Origin: Paenibacillus sp. DCT19
GTDB taxonomy: Bacteria > Bacillota > Bacilli > Paenibacillales > Paenibacillaceae
Length of the DNA: 64,000 nt
Assembly (NCBI RefSeq): GCF_003268635.1
Contig: NZ_CP029639.1
Coordinates: forward strand, 1,375,501-1,439,500
Reading direction: 5' to 3'
Shown: positions 1 to 10,419 of the stretch, piece by piece
Layout of the letters: each line of letters starts with the position of its first letter
Numbering within the stretch: position 1 is the stretch's first letter
The notes under the pieces: generated by a model
Seen by the model: only the letters and a program-made list of their open reading frames with translations
What the model was told of the DNA's origin: nothing
Database searches by the model: none
Program-made: the position numbers and the translations under genes

Positions 1-701
1 ACTTTTAACATGCCATATTGATTGACACTCTCGCTCCACCATTCAGGGGTGAACACACCGCGTCCGTTGCCCGAATCACCGGGACTTGTCCATTCCCCGA
101 GTCTGATCCCATTCAGCGTAAATGTAATATCAGAGGGCCAGTTTGGATTGACGGACGGAGCTTCTGAACCGATCTCCAGAGACAGCTCAATTGCGTTAAT
201 CTGTTGCCCGGATAAAATGTAGTTTGGAATTTTATATTCCACAAATCCTCGCCCCATCCAGAGAATTAAAGCATGCATCCGCTCTGGGTCTAAAAAGTAG
301 CGCGGATCATCGTACTGACCGATCACATGAGTAGAGGTAGCTAATCCACAGGTTGGATATACGTCAAAATGAGTGTAATGTCCAACTGGAATCGCAACCT
401 CATGAACTTTATTGGATGAGCCGGTGTCCTGGGGCATAGAGATTCCAATCCAGTCCACCGCTAAACTGTTCATTTTATGGGTACCGCCGTCTTTGCGGAC
501 CATCTTCGATTGAATAATGCCTACGTCCTGAAGTTTGCGAACATGCATCGTTACAATAGCACTGCTGAGACCAAGCGAAGCAGCGATATCTTTGACGTTC
601 ATGGGGGTGTCCGCGACGAGGCGGATAATTTGCAGACGAACTTCACTGGCTAGCGCCTCATAGAGGGGCAGCCATTCTGCATCGGTAGTTGCTCTAATCA
701 C
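1..701 (-). CDS. ArsR-fold transcriptional regulator with C-terminal ligand-type domain (partial)
   Basis: The gene runs off the left edge, so the C-terminus is missing. The start is GTG at 701, seven bases after GGAGG; the nearby ATG at 703 is followed at once by a stop and cannot be used. Residues about 8-75 form a winged helix typical of ArsR/HTH_20 regulators (LASEVRLQIIRLVADTP, then GLSSAIVTMHVRKLQ). The rest (IPNYILSGQQ, WTSPGDSGN) closely matches the regulator at 17438-18355. It is divergent from abfA across a 178-bp gap, so control of arabinofuranosidase expression is inferred. There are no metal-binding cysteines in the recognition helix, so a sugar ligand is more likely than a metal. 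Confidence 0.85.
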   Translation of the reverse strand, partial: MIRATTDAEWLPLYEALASEVRLQIIRLVADTPMNVKDIAASLGLSSAIVTMHVRKLQDVGIIQSKMVRKDGGTHKMNSLAVDWIGISMPQDTGSSNKVHEVAIPVGHYTHFDVYPTCGLATSTHVIGQYDDPRYFLDPERMHALILWMGRGFVEYKIPNYILSGQQINAIELSLEIGSEAPSVNPNWPSDITFTLNGIRLGEWTSPGDSGNGRGVFTPEWWSESVNQYGMLK

Positions 702-810
702 ATGTGTTCCTCCAAGCCATAAATTATAGAATTAAGTTAAACATAAATCCAAAGGAAAGAGTAACATTTTTCGAAATTCGGGTTGAAATTATTGTTATAA
801 TCGATTTTAA

Positions 811-2385
<1,575 letters not shown>

Positions 2386-2832
2386 GGGCAAAGGTATAAA
2401 CGGGATGGCATAAAGCACAGTTAACTCTTGTGGTTAATTAAATCCTCGAGAGGGGAATAAGAGGAATATCGGCGTGTGGGTGTCTTCCTTGAATCCCCGC
2501 TTGCTCAGCCGCATGGCTGAGATCGTCAAATGCCACCTTCATTACACCGCGCACTAAGAGAAGAATATGATTCGAATCAAAAAGCTGGTTGCGATGAACT
2601 CGCATCCAGCTTTTTTTTTGTATTGTATCGTTATAGACAGCTATAGGCCGAAGAAGATCGAACGATGATGGAGAAGGTGTAGTGGGATAATCCGCAAGGT
2701 TGCATGTAAGGTAAGATGTAGGTATCAACGAAACAGGCTAGTAAGTAGTAGGCGCAGGATTCATTGAAATTTTTGATTAGCTGAGATCTGCTAGATAGCG
2801 TGTGCTGAGTTCGTTAACTCAAGCCTCAAGTC
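2386..2832. other. intergenic region with terminator, no gene supported
   Basis: The stretch between abfA and the metallo-hydrolase holds one clear hairpin terminator (2579-2619). A reverse open frame of 96 codons (2438-2728) spans that terminator, lacks a ribosome binding site and resembles nothing known, so it is not called. Confidence 0.6.
2579..2619 (+). terminator. Rho-independent terminator after abfA
   Basis: AAAGCTGG and CCAGCTTT arms, with an inner TGCGA/TCGCA stem, are followed by a run of nine T. It lies about 195 bases after the abfA stop. Confidence 0.8.
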
Positions 2833-3585
2833 TCAAAACTCAAAACTCTCACCATCACGCGGAATGAGTACCTGACCATCCAACTGCTCAGATGCCAGGT
2901 GGCTGGCGAGATCGGCGCGGGATACTACACAATGGTTAATGGCGTCCATATGCACAGCGATCACATGAGCGGATGGCGCATGTTGCTTCACAGCAACAAC
3001 GTCATGCTCGTCCATCGTAATGGGATCCCCCTCGTTGAAGCGCGCGCCCCCGGCATTCACGACAATAACGTCTGGTGTATATCGACGAATCGCCTCAGCA
3101 GGCTCCTCGCACCAGATGGTATCCCCGGCAATATACGTGACGGGTTCACCATCTGCTTCGAGGACGAAGCCGGATACGTTGCCCATACGTTTGCCAATCT
3201 CACCAGTACCATGATGACCGGAGGTACGAGCGAATCGTACTGAATGATGCTCATGTTTATCCTCCACAGCAGTGACAATGGTGAATCCGGCATTGATGAA
3301 TACATGCTCATCTCCAGGCTGGCATAACAGAGGAATATCTTTGCGGAGCTGCTTGGCGGCTGCTTCATCCCAATGATCTGGATGGGTGTGGGTGACGATC
3401 AACAGATCGGGATGAAGATAATCAGTTTCGGTTTCCGGCAGGCTCACTCTCGGGTTACGTAACTCATTCGGTGTATTTGAAAATGCGGGCATGGACTCAG
3501 CATCCATCAACATCGGATCAACCAGGATGTTCAGACCTCCATATTCCAGCCACAGTGTAGCATTGCGGATCAATTGAATTTTCAT
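2833..3585 (-). CDS. metallo-beta-lactamase-fold hydrolase (UlaG/YtkL-like)
   Basis: A 250-residue single-domain MBL-fold protein. The zinc motif HxHxDH is seen as H66, H68, D70 and H71 in THTHPDHWD, with further ligands likely in SGHHGTG and in AVHMDAINH. The short first strand (MKIQLIRNATLWLEYGGLNILVDP) is typical of the UlaG-like branch of cytoplasmic hydrolases acting on small phosphorylated or lactone substrates; the substrate cannot be named from sequence. It is divergent from an Lrp-type regulator 131 bp away, which may control it. The ATG follows AAGGAGTGC. Confidence 0.85.
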   Translation of the reverse strand: MKIQLIRNATLWLEYGGLNILVDPMLMDAESMPAFSNTPNELRNPRVSLPETETDYLHPDLLIVTHTHPDHWDEAAAKQLRKDIPLLCQPGDEHVFINAGFTIVTAVEDKHEHHSVRFARTSGHHGTGEIGKRMGNVSGFVLEADGEPVTYIAGDTIWCEEPAEAIRRYTPDVIVVNAGGARFNEGDPITMDEHDVVAVKQHAPSAHVIAVHMDAINHCVVSRADLASHLASEQLDGQVLIPRDGESFEF

Positions 3586-3716
3586 TATATTTGCACTCCT
3601 TCGGGTTGTTGAATAGTATTATCCTATATGTTATACAACCCCATTAACGTCGTACATAACCTGATGAACGGAAATAGATCGAACTCATTTCAAGATGAAA
3701 GGATTGCTACAGCCAG

Positions 3717-4142
3717 ATGAATGAAACGATAGATGACACAGACCTGCATATTTTGCAGATCCTCATTAAGGATGCCAAACGTTCTAACAAAGAAATCGGA
3801 GAAGACGTTCACCTGACTGGACAGGCCGTAGGCGCGAGAGTACGCAAGATGCAGGATCTGGGCGTGATAGAAGGATACACAATCAAATGGAACCCGGAGC
3901 GCCTTGGCCTCGGACTTCAGGCATTTGTTACGGTATTCTTGAACTCCGGCGATCGCCACACCGCTTTTCGGGCATTTATTGCTACGCGTGAAGATATCGT
4001 TGAAGTGCATCGTATTAGCGGGGAAGGTTGTTACCTGATGCGTGTTCGCACCGGAACGACAGAACAATTGAACCATTTACTTGAGGAACTTTTACCCTAT
4101 GGAAACTATAGGATGAACTTGTCTCTCCATGTGGAGAAATGA
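3717..4142 (+). CDS. Lrp/AsnC family transcriptional regulator
   Basis: The 141-residue length is standard for a two-domain Lrp protein. Residues 1-60 form the AsnC helix-turn-helix (DDTDLHILQILIKDAKRSNK, then LTGQAVGARVRKMQDLG). Residues 65-141 form the RAM ligand domain, with the core IVEVHRISGEGCYLMRVR. Such proteins bind amino acids or other small ligands as octamers. It is divergent from the MBL-fold hydrolase at 2833-3585, which is the likely target. The Shine-Dalgarno match is weak (AAAGGA about 12 bases upstream), so the exact start is less certain than the identity. Confidence 0.88.
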   Translation: MNETIDDTDLHILQILIKDAKRSNKEIGEDVHLTGQAVGARVRKMQDLGVIEGYTIKWNPERLGLGLQAFVTVFLNSGDRHTAFRAFIATREDIVEVHRISGEGCYLMRVRTGTTEQLNHLLEELLPYGNYRMNLSLHVEK

Positions 4143-4213
4143 AGTTGCGGCAGACTACCCTTGTCATGGAAGTGAGGCACCGCGTGGCGGGAGCTGCACA
4201 CGCGATGTGTAGG

Positions 4214-4735
4214 TCATAACGATGACGTATACTCATCTTCCCGCGGATGCTTATCACGTAATGTTTGCTGAAGCAGGTTGATCGCTTGATCTCGATCCTT
4301 TTTGCTAAGTAAATGATCTGTTGCAACGTGGTGTCGTGTGCCATCATTTAGGAATAGTACGATCATCGGTGAAGATGACAAGATCCACTTGCTAAAGTGA
4401 TACGAGGACAATTCAATTTTGCGAATCTGATCCCAACGGATATGTCGCTTGCCGCACAGGATGGCTTCATCATTCCAAGACAATAACACAGGTGGCTGCT
4501 TGATGAATCGAGCTCCGAACATCAGGCATAACGGGCCGATGAACCATATGCCCAGAACCGCTGCGACTGAGTAATATAATGTTTCCAGTTTGCTAGATAG
4601 CCCATCGTATATAAACCACAACAGTAGAATGCATAGGATGATGAACAATAGACACAGTGTTCCCTTCCAGAGAGCTGTGAATCGTCGGTACCGAATGTGC
4701 TGTATATTCGAAGTAGGTGTTGATTCCATGTTCAA
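4214..4735 (-). CDS. two-TM membrane protein with PH-like domain (STM3941-like)
   Basis: A 173-residue hypothetical protein. Two hydrophobic helices near residues 25-45 and 55-78 are followed by a soluble beta-rich part (VLLSWNDEAILCGKRHIRWD, then IRKIELSSYHFSKWI) resembling bacterial PH-like/STM3941 proteins. The function is unknown. The start is either TTG at 4735 (six bases after AAGGAGG) or the in-frame ATG at 4729; spacing favours the former. It lies just downstream of the ABC exporter genes on the same strand, but a hairpin at 4766-4800 separates them. Confidence 0.65.
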   Translation of the reverse strand: MNMESTPTSNIQHIRYRRFTALWKGTLCLLFIILCILLLWFIYDGLSSKLETLYYSVAAVLGIWFIGPLCLMFGARFIKQPPVLLSWNDEAILCGKRHIRWDQIRKIELSSYHFSKWILSSSPMIVLFLNDGTRHHVATDHLLSKKDRDQAINLLQQTLRDKHPREDEYTSSL

Positions 4736-4765
4736 TTCAATCCTCCTTTATGACCATCATATAAC

Positions 4766-4800
4766 GAAATATGCCGCTCTGCGAGGCAGGCGGCATATTT
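4766..4800 (-). terminator. terminator of the ABC exporter operon
   Basis: AAATATGCCGCC and the complementary GGCGGCATATTT arms surround a short loop. Read on the minus strand it follows the ABC gene directly and is followed by a T-rich stretch. Confidence 0.7.
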
Positions 4801-4809
4801 ATTATTCGT

Positions 4810-6650
4810 TTATCCCGAGACAGCTGTAGTATCTTCTCCAGCTTCTCGAGCATGTTTATACAGATCCGCATATACGCCTTTAGCGGCGATCAGCTTCTGA
4901 TGTGAGCCTTCCTCGACAATCTCGCCATTCTCCATGACGAGAATTCGATCAGCGTGCATGACCGTGGAGAGTCGATGTGCAATGACAATTGTTGTGCGTC
5001 CCTGAGATACAGTTTCCAGAGCTTGCTGTACCAGTTGCTCGGTATGGGAGTCTAGATTAGCCGTTGCTTCATCCAAGATGAGCACACGAGGTTCAAATAC
5101 CACAATTCTTGCAAACGATATGAGCTGTCGCTGTCCAGCCGACAATCCGCTTCCTCGTTCAGATAGACGTGTATCATATCCTTCAGGCAAACGCTCAATC
5201 ATCGCTGCTGCCCCGACAAAACGGCAGGCTTCCATTGCCTTTTCCCGAGAAATATCCTCGCGGAACATACGCACATTATCGATAATCGTTCCCGAGAACA
5301 GAAAGGGCTCCTGCTGAATCAAACCAACGATTCGATGAAGATTGGCTTGGGGATTCGCCGAATATCTGTACCATCAATCTCAATACGACCTGCCTGAACA
5401 TCATAGAAGCGATTCAGTAGAGAGATCAGTGTACTTTTGCCTGCTCCCGTTGTGCCCACAATGCCAACCATTTCGCCTGGATACAAGTGCAGATTCAAAT
5501 GCTCTATTAATGGACGATCTGGTCGGTATCCGAACGAAACATCATTAAAATCAACCTGACCCATTACGTGCTGTGGCTCAAGTGTGTGAGCATCTTGCAG
5601 CTTGGGATCAGCGACCTCTGGGCGGGTACTTAGAATTTTCCAGATGCGATCCATGGATACCGTAGTGGATTGGAACGTGTTCCATTGCATCGTAATCTGG
5701 TTGATCGGCTGAAAGAACTGGCGAATATAGCTGATAAAGGCATAGAGCACACCTACCTGCAATGACTCCCCAAGAACTGCGCGACCTCCCAGCCAAACCA
5801 TCATGACCAGTGCGGCATTGCCCAGAATATCAAATGTACGGTTGAAGATGACATTGGAACGAGCCTGAGTAATATTGGCTTCTAGATGATCCTGGTTTTT
5901 CTCCGAAAACCGCTTCTTCTGTTCTTCTTCCTGATGAAAAGCTTGAATAAGGAACATGCCGGACAAGTTCTCTGCAGTAAAAGCGATCAGACGAGAGAGA
6001 CGTGTGCGTGCGTTCTGATAAGCCTTTCGTAGTCTACTCCGAAATAACACGGCAACGATAGCGATAATTGGTAACACAAGGAGTGAATATCCTGCCAGTA
6101 CCGGGTCTAGTTGGAACATGAAAAAGATAATGAGAACAAGCATCATGCCATCTCGAATCAGACTAAGCAGCACTTGGGTGAAGAAACTGCTGATCGTTTC
6201 TGTATCACTGGATACATTTGTAACCAGGCTACCGATATGAAATCGATCAAAAAATGACATCGACATTTTGGAGATATGCCGGAATAGGTCTTTGCGAATG
6301 CGAGAGACGATGTTCTGACCGACATGCTGCAACAGATTATTTTGTACATAAGTAAAAACAAAGCTAATAACGGCTAAGCCTAGATAGATGGCTGCAAGTT
6401 GAACCAGAAATGCAACACTTGTTTGGCCTATCGCAAGGTGGTCATCAATCGCGATTTTGACTAGATAAGGCTGAAGTAAATCAGCAGAAATGCCGAGCAG
6501 TGAGCACAAAAAGATTCCCAGAAAGGTAAGTCTATGCGGTTTGGCATATGCCATCATAGCTTTGAAGGAAGTGCGCTTACTCTGATCTGGCTCCGTTACT
6601 GTTTTTGTCGTTAGTGTTGCGGTATCTGCCTCAGGTTTATGGTCACTCAA
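4810..6650 (-). pseudogene. ABC exporter half-transporter (YheH/BmrD-type), one-base frameshift
   Basis: This is an exporter with an N-terminal six-helix membrane domain and a C-terminal ATPase. The start is TTG at 6650, seven bases after GGAGGAGGG and overlapping the stop of the upstream partner. The reading frame breaks at the GGGG run 5349-5352: adding one G there restores IPQANLHRIVGLIQQEPFLF across the junction, giving about 613 residues. Motifs seen are Walker A (GTTGAGKST), a signature written LSAGQ, Walker B LILDEATANLD with catalytic Glu, and the H-loop IAHRLST. Together with 6643-8385 it forms a heterodimeric exporter of the YheH/YheI multidrug type. The break is probably a base-calling error. 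Confidence 0.85.
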
Positions 6651-8385
6651 GATGTAATCCCTCCTCCTGCAAACGATACGTTGCGGCATACAACCCATTC
6701 GCCGCCATCAACTGGGAGTGAGTGCCTTGTTCTGCGATACGCCCCTGGTCAAGCACAATGATGTCATCTGCATGACGAACCGCGCTAATTCGATGCGAAA
6801 TAATCAATGTTGTTTTGCCCTTACCGATCTCACGCAAGCTTCGAAGAATGCCGCTTTCGGTAACAGCATCCACAGCACTCATACTGTCGTCGAGAATGAG
6901 CAACTGGGCTTTCTTAATTAATCCCCGAGCCAAGCTGGTACGTTGCCGCTGTCCACCAGATAGGGTAAGTCCGCGTTCGCCGAGTAGCGTATCAAAGCGG
7001 TCTGGAAAACGTATGATGTTATCATAAATCATCGCTTGCTTCGCGCTGTGTTCTACCGTACCGAGCGATGCATTACGGTCACTGAAGGCAATATTGTCTC
7101 GAATGGTGGTGCTAAATAAGAATCCGTCTTGTGGTACGTAGGCAATGCGGGATCGCAGGCTCTCCAGTGATATAGCTCGAATGTCCGTACCATTCATGCG
7201 AATCGTGCCCTCCGGAGGTTCGTATGTACGCAATAACAGCTTGACCAAGGTGCTCTTGCCTGAACCCGTTCTGCCTACGATGCCGACTGTACGACCTGCA
7301 CGAATGTTCAGTCGAATATTACTGAGTGAAGGAGAAGAACTTCCTGGGTACGTAAAAGTCAGATGATTAATGGTGATGTCATTCACTTCATGAAGTGGCT
7401 GAGCGCCTGAACATTCTTGCACATCGGGCACCTCCAGAAGCAGATCGTTAACTCTCTCCAGGGAAGCTCCTGAGCGTTGCATGGTATTGATCACATTACC
7501 AATCTGCTGCAGCGGCCCCATAATAATACGCAAATATAATGTGAGTGCTACAAAACTGCCGAGCGTAATGGAATTCTGCATCGTTAATATGCCGCCAACG
7601 AGCAGAGACACAACGAGTGAAATGGCACCCAGTAGCGGAAGTAGCGCCTGAAACAGGGAAGAGAGGCGTACTAAGCGCAGTTGTTTGGCTTTGATTGTGT
7701 CAACGGTTGTGCCAAATCTTGTCTGTGCAACATCTTCAATCGCAAACGTTTTGGTAACACGGATACCACCTAGCTGTTCTTCTGCAGCTTCGGTCATACT
7801 CGCTAGAGCCTCCTGTACGTCGCGAGAACGCTTACGAATGCGCGGGCCAAAAAATACGACCAGAAATGGGATGGCTAACAGCGGAATCACGCTGATTAGA
7901 ATTAGGCTCAAGGGAATTCCACTAAGCAGCATCATGACAACGCAGGACAACAACAGGAATGTTGCATTTGTCATCAATGTCACGCCATTCGAGATGGCTT
8001 CACGTACTGACGTGACGTCGTTCATTACATAGCTGAGCAGCTTGCCATTACCTTGCTTGGAAAAATAGTACTCGCTCAGTTCGGAAAATTTGCTAAATAT
8101 TTGCTCACGTGTCATGAATTCAAACCGACGGCCAAGCTTCATAATCATGAATTGTCCTGTACCAAACAGTAAATTATAAGCGATGGCAATAGCCAGTAGG
8201 GAGAGGCTGTACTGAACGACGGTGTCCATCTGAATTTTATGTTGCATTAACTGATCCGTGAAGCTGCCCAGAATTCGGGGTAAAGATGCCTGACCTACAT
8301 TGGAGGCAATGATTAGAAGGATCGCGACCAGATATACAGGCCAATTGGCAATGACATAGCCTCGTAATAATCCTGTCTTGGACAT
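6643..8385 (-). CDS. ABC exporter half-transporter (YheI/BmrC-type), degenerate ATP site
   Basis: A 580-residue half-transporter: six membrane helices up to about residue 320, then an ATPase with Walker A GRTGSGKST, signature LSGGQ and Walker B LLILDDSMSAVD. The residue after Walker B is Asp instead of Glu, which is known for the degenerate half of heterodimeric exporters. The start is ATG 8385 (MSKTGLL) after AAAGGAG; an upstream extension to 8514 has no ribosome binding site and is not expected to be translated. The stop overlaps the TTG start of the partner gene, so the two are translationally coupled. The substrate is unknown; drugs or peptides are usual for the family. Confidence 0.92.
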   Translation of the reverse strand: MSKTGLLRGYVIANWPVYLVAILLIIASNVGQASLPRILGSFTDQLMQHKIQMDTVVQYSLSLLAIAIAYNLLFGTGQFMIMKLGRRFEFMTREQIFSKFSELSEYYFSKQGNGKLLSYVMNDVTSVREAISNGVTLMTNATFLLLSCVVMMLLSGIPLSLILISVIPLLAIPFLVVFFGPRIRKRSRDVQEALASMTEAAEEQLGGIRVTKTFAIEDVAQTRFGTTVDTIKAKQLRLVRLSSLFQALLPLLGAISLVVSLLVGGILTMQNSITLGSFVALTLYLRIIMGPLQQIGNVINTMQRSGASLERVNDLLLEVPDVQECSGAQPLHEVNDITINHLTFTYPGSSSPSLSNIRLNIRAGRTVGIVGRTGSGKSTLVKLLLRTYEPPEGTIRMNGTDIRAISLESLRSRIAYVPQDGFLFSTTIRDNIAFSDRNASLGTVEHSAKQAMIYDNIIRFPDRFDTLLGERGLTLSGGQRQRTSLARGLIKKAQLLILDDSMSAVDAVTESGILRSLREIGKGKTTLIISHRISAVRHADDIIVLDQGRIAEQGTHSQLMAANGLYAATYRLQEEGLHLE

Positions 8386-8764
8386 AAGATAGGTTCTCCT
8401 TTGTATCAGATAAGAATTGAATTCGGAAGCGAAGTCAGCAAAAGGGCCGACACCTGATATTAGCGCGCCGTGCCCTCTTACTGTATGCAATCCGGTTTGT
8501 AATTTATCCGTCATTCGGTCGATTTCTCTATACTTATTTTTGCTCTATTCTGTATGAATGTCAACGAAGCAAACAAGCATGGCCTCAGGAAAAAGGGGCT
8601 ACATAGAGCGGATTTAAAACGAATACGGAAAGGATTGAGGGAAGTTGTGTCTCTATCATTATTCATCCTAATGTCGATTTAGTGAAACATTTTTGAAGAG
8701 TATCCCGTCTGTAGGATTGAACAGGTAAAAAATAGGGTTTACTAATCATAGGAGGTGCCAAGGC
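8386..8764. other. divergent intergenic region, no gene seen
   Basis: It lies between the ABC exporter operon (minus) and the SLH gene (plus) and should hold both promoters. No clear -35/-10 pair, operator or small gene with a ribosome binding site was recognised. Confidence 0.5.
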
Positions 8765-9691
8765 ATGAAACATAAAAAAGGATTGGCGGCAACGCTTGCA
8801 CTATGCGTGTCATTAACGGCAGGAGGTGCTTCGGTACTCGCTTTTTCAGATGTGAAGGATGAAGGGCAAAAAACAGTGGTGGATACGTTGAAATCGAAAG
8901 GCATCGTGAACGGTGTGACCTCAGATCTATTCCGTCCAGATCAGGCATTGTCAGAGCCACAAGGTGTGCAGTTGATTGTAAAGGCATTTGGTTTGAAAAA
9001 TGAATATGCTGCTGCTTCTGCGGCTCAAAATAAAATTAGTCCAGACACATGGTATGCTGATGCTGTACAGGCTGCAACGCAGAATGGTCTGTCCATTCCG
9101 GTGGAGTTGAATCCGCAAGGGGAGATGACGCGTGAACAGTTTGTCATTTTACTCCACGAAGGTATTAACACAACGGGTAACTATCCAGTGATCATGAAGT
9201 ATAATCTTGTTAATGACGAAGATAAAATTGGTAAGGACGCCAAATCTGCAGTCCAGAACCTGCTGAATATGAACATCATTGAACTGGATAAGGACGGTAA
9301 CTTCCGTCCAGATCAGTCGCTTACCCGTATGGAGGCTGCAAGCATGATCTTCAATGCTCTTGAATTTGTGGATTCACATGGGGATGATGGTTCGTCTGAA
9401 CCCGCTCCAACCGATCCGGGCGAGGGTCAAAAAGGGATCGTACCAAGTGTAACAACGACGAAGGTCGATGATAAAACAACTAAAGTTAAGCTGACGGCTG
9501 AAATGCCGCATCCTGGCTATGGCTTGAAGATTGATGATGTGAAGCTGGAGAAGGATGGTCGTGCGATCGTGCACTACACCATTGTTCAGCCTGATCCTGA
9601 CATGATGTATCCAATGGTTATTACGAACGTAACTGCTGAAACAGATATTCCGACAGGTTATACAGCAGAAGCACAGCCATCAGGTAAATAA
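8765..9691 (+). CDS. secreted SLH-domain protein
   Basis: The 308-residue protein begins with a typical signal peptide (KHKKG, hydrophobic core, cleavage after about VLAF). S-layer homology modules follow: FSDVKDEGQKTVVDTLKSKG with GVTSDLFRPDQALSE, a central degenerate module with EMTREQFVILLHEG, and SAVQNLLNMNIIELDKDG with FRPDQSLTRMEAASMI. SLH modules bind pyruvylated cell-wall polymer, so the protein should sit on the cell surface. The C-terminal 100 residues form an unassigned beta-rich domain. The ATG has a strong GGAGG, and a terminator follows at 9758. It seems to be a single-gene unit. Confidence 0.9.
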   Translation: MKHKKGLAATLALCVSLTAGGASVLAFSDVKDEGQKTVVDTLKSKGIVNGVTSDLFRPDQALSEPQGVQLIVKAFGLKNEYAAASAAQNKISPDTWYADAVQAATQNGLSIPVELNPQGEMTREQFVILLHEGINTTGNYPVIMKYNLVNDEDKIGKDAKSAVQNLLNMNIIELDKDGNFRPDQSLTRMEAASMIFNALEFVDSHGDDGSSEPAPTDPGEGQKGIVPSVTTTKVDDKTTKVKLTAEMPHPGYGLKIDDVKLEKDGRAIVHYTIVQPDPDMMYPMVITNVTAETDIPTGYTAEAQPSGK

Positions 9692-9757
9692 AAACAGAAT
9701 GATTACTATTCTTTAGTTCAACTTGGTTGAATGAGGAACTAAAAATGAAGCAATTGT

Positions 9758-9797
9758 TGAAGCTGCTGTCTGTATTATACAGGCGGCAGCTTTTGTT
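9758..9797 (+). terminator. terminator after SLH gene (copy A)
   Basis: AAGCTGCTGTCTGTA pairs with TACAGGCGGCAGCTT and is followed by T-rich sequence. It is almost identical to the hairpin at 12226-12265. Confidence 0.8.
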
Positions 9798-9861
9798 TTG
9801 TTCATTTTGTGTTAATTGTACTGTGAAACTTATCTTTCCATCTATGTTATGATCTTTATAT

Positions 9862-9877
9862 ATTCAAAAGTTTGAAT
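9862..9877. promoter_or_regulatory. palindromic operator before arsR-like gene
   Basis: ATTCAAAAGTTTGAAT is a perfect 16-bp palindrome 15 bases before the ATG of the ArsR-family gene. The half-site ATTCAAA recurs twice before the SulP gene, which supports autoregulation and co-regulation by the ArsR protein. Confidence 0.6.
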
Positions 9878-9892
9878 GAAGGGGTATAACGT

Positions 9893-10222
9893 ATGAATCA
9901 GAGCATACAACAGTTTAAATCGGATTTTTTCAAAGCCTTGGCTCATCCTATGCGGATTCAGATTCTGGAGTTGCTGAGCGAAGGAGCGAAGAACGTCAAC
10001 GAGCTGCAAAGTATCCTGGGATCAGAAGGTTCCGCCGTTTCCCAACAGCTGGCTGTATTACGTAGTAAAAATGTTGTGCAGGGTCTGAAAGAGGGGACTA
10101 CGGTCATATACTCTCTTCGGGATCCTTTGATCAAAGATTTACTGGAGGTTGCCAAACAGATTTTTGACAATCATTTGGTGGATGCCATTTCGATGCTGGA
10201 AGATATCCGCAAAGAAACATAA
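9893..10222 (+). CDS. ArsR-family winged-helix regulator
   Basis: The 109-residue protein is a complete ArsR/SmtB winged helix (FFKALAHPMRIQILELLSEG, then GSEGSAVSQQLAVLRSKNVV, then EGTTVIYSLRDP). It contains no cysteine and no ELCV metal motif, so it is not a classical arsenic or cadmium sensor. The neighbouring SulP anion transporter is the expected target. A palindrome at 9862-9877 overlaps the promoter region, and the gene is followed by its own hairpin terminator, so the transporter is probably transcribed from a separate promoter that shares the operator half-site. Confidence 0.9.
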   Translation: MNQSIQQFKSDFFKALAHPMRIQILELLSEGAKNVNELQSILGSEGSAVSQQLAVLRSKNVVQGLKEGTTVIYSLRDPLIKDLLEVAKQIFDNHLVDAISMLEDIRKET

Positions 10223-10235
10223 ACGTGTTAGGGGA

Positions 10236-10251
10236 AGTTTTCAGACACGTC
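10236..10251. repeat. 16-bp fragment identical to the end of the element at 55014-55177
   Basis: AGTTTTCAGACACGTC here matches 55159-55174 exactly, which is the right terminal repeat of a MITE-like element. It may be a remnant of the same family. Confidence 0.4.
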
Positions 10252-10253
10252 TT

Positions 10254-10303
10254 AAACAAGAGGAACCTGAAGTTGAAGTAAGTTCGGGAACTTCTTGTTT
10301 TTC
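10254..10303 (+). terminator. terminator after arsR-like gene
   Basis: AACAAGAGGAACCTGAA pairs with TTCGGGAACTTCTTGTT in 15 of 17 positions (including G-U pairs) and is followed by TTTTTC. Confidence 0.7.
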
Positions 10304-10377
10304 TGCATGTAATCCATGTCTCAGGTGTGAGCATTACGATTGACAGCGTGCTCGCAGCGGCGTAGTCTTCTTATTAT

Positions 10378-10393
10378 ATTCAAATATTCAAAT
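10378..10393. promoter_or_regulatory. direct-repeat half-sites before SulP gene
   Basis: ATTCAAAT occurs twice in tandem here, 27 bases before the transporter start. It matches the half-site of the palindrome at 9862-9877, so the same ArsR protein probably binds both. Confidence 0.5.
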
Positions 10394-10419
10394 ATATAAA
10401 GAAAAGAAGGTTAAGTCAG

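Noticed and set aside
2438..2728. 96-codon minus-strand open frame after abfA
   Set aside because: It spans the abfA terminator and has no ribosome binding site or known similarity.
8386..8514. 43-codon N-terminal extension of the ABC exporter protein
   Set aside because: AAAGGAG precedes ATG 8385, where the family's normal N-terminus begins.
8717..8745. TTGAAC/TACTAA pair as promoter of the SLH gene
   Set aside because: The transcription start would fall on the ribosome binding site, leaving no room for it in the message.
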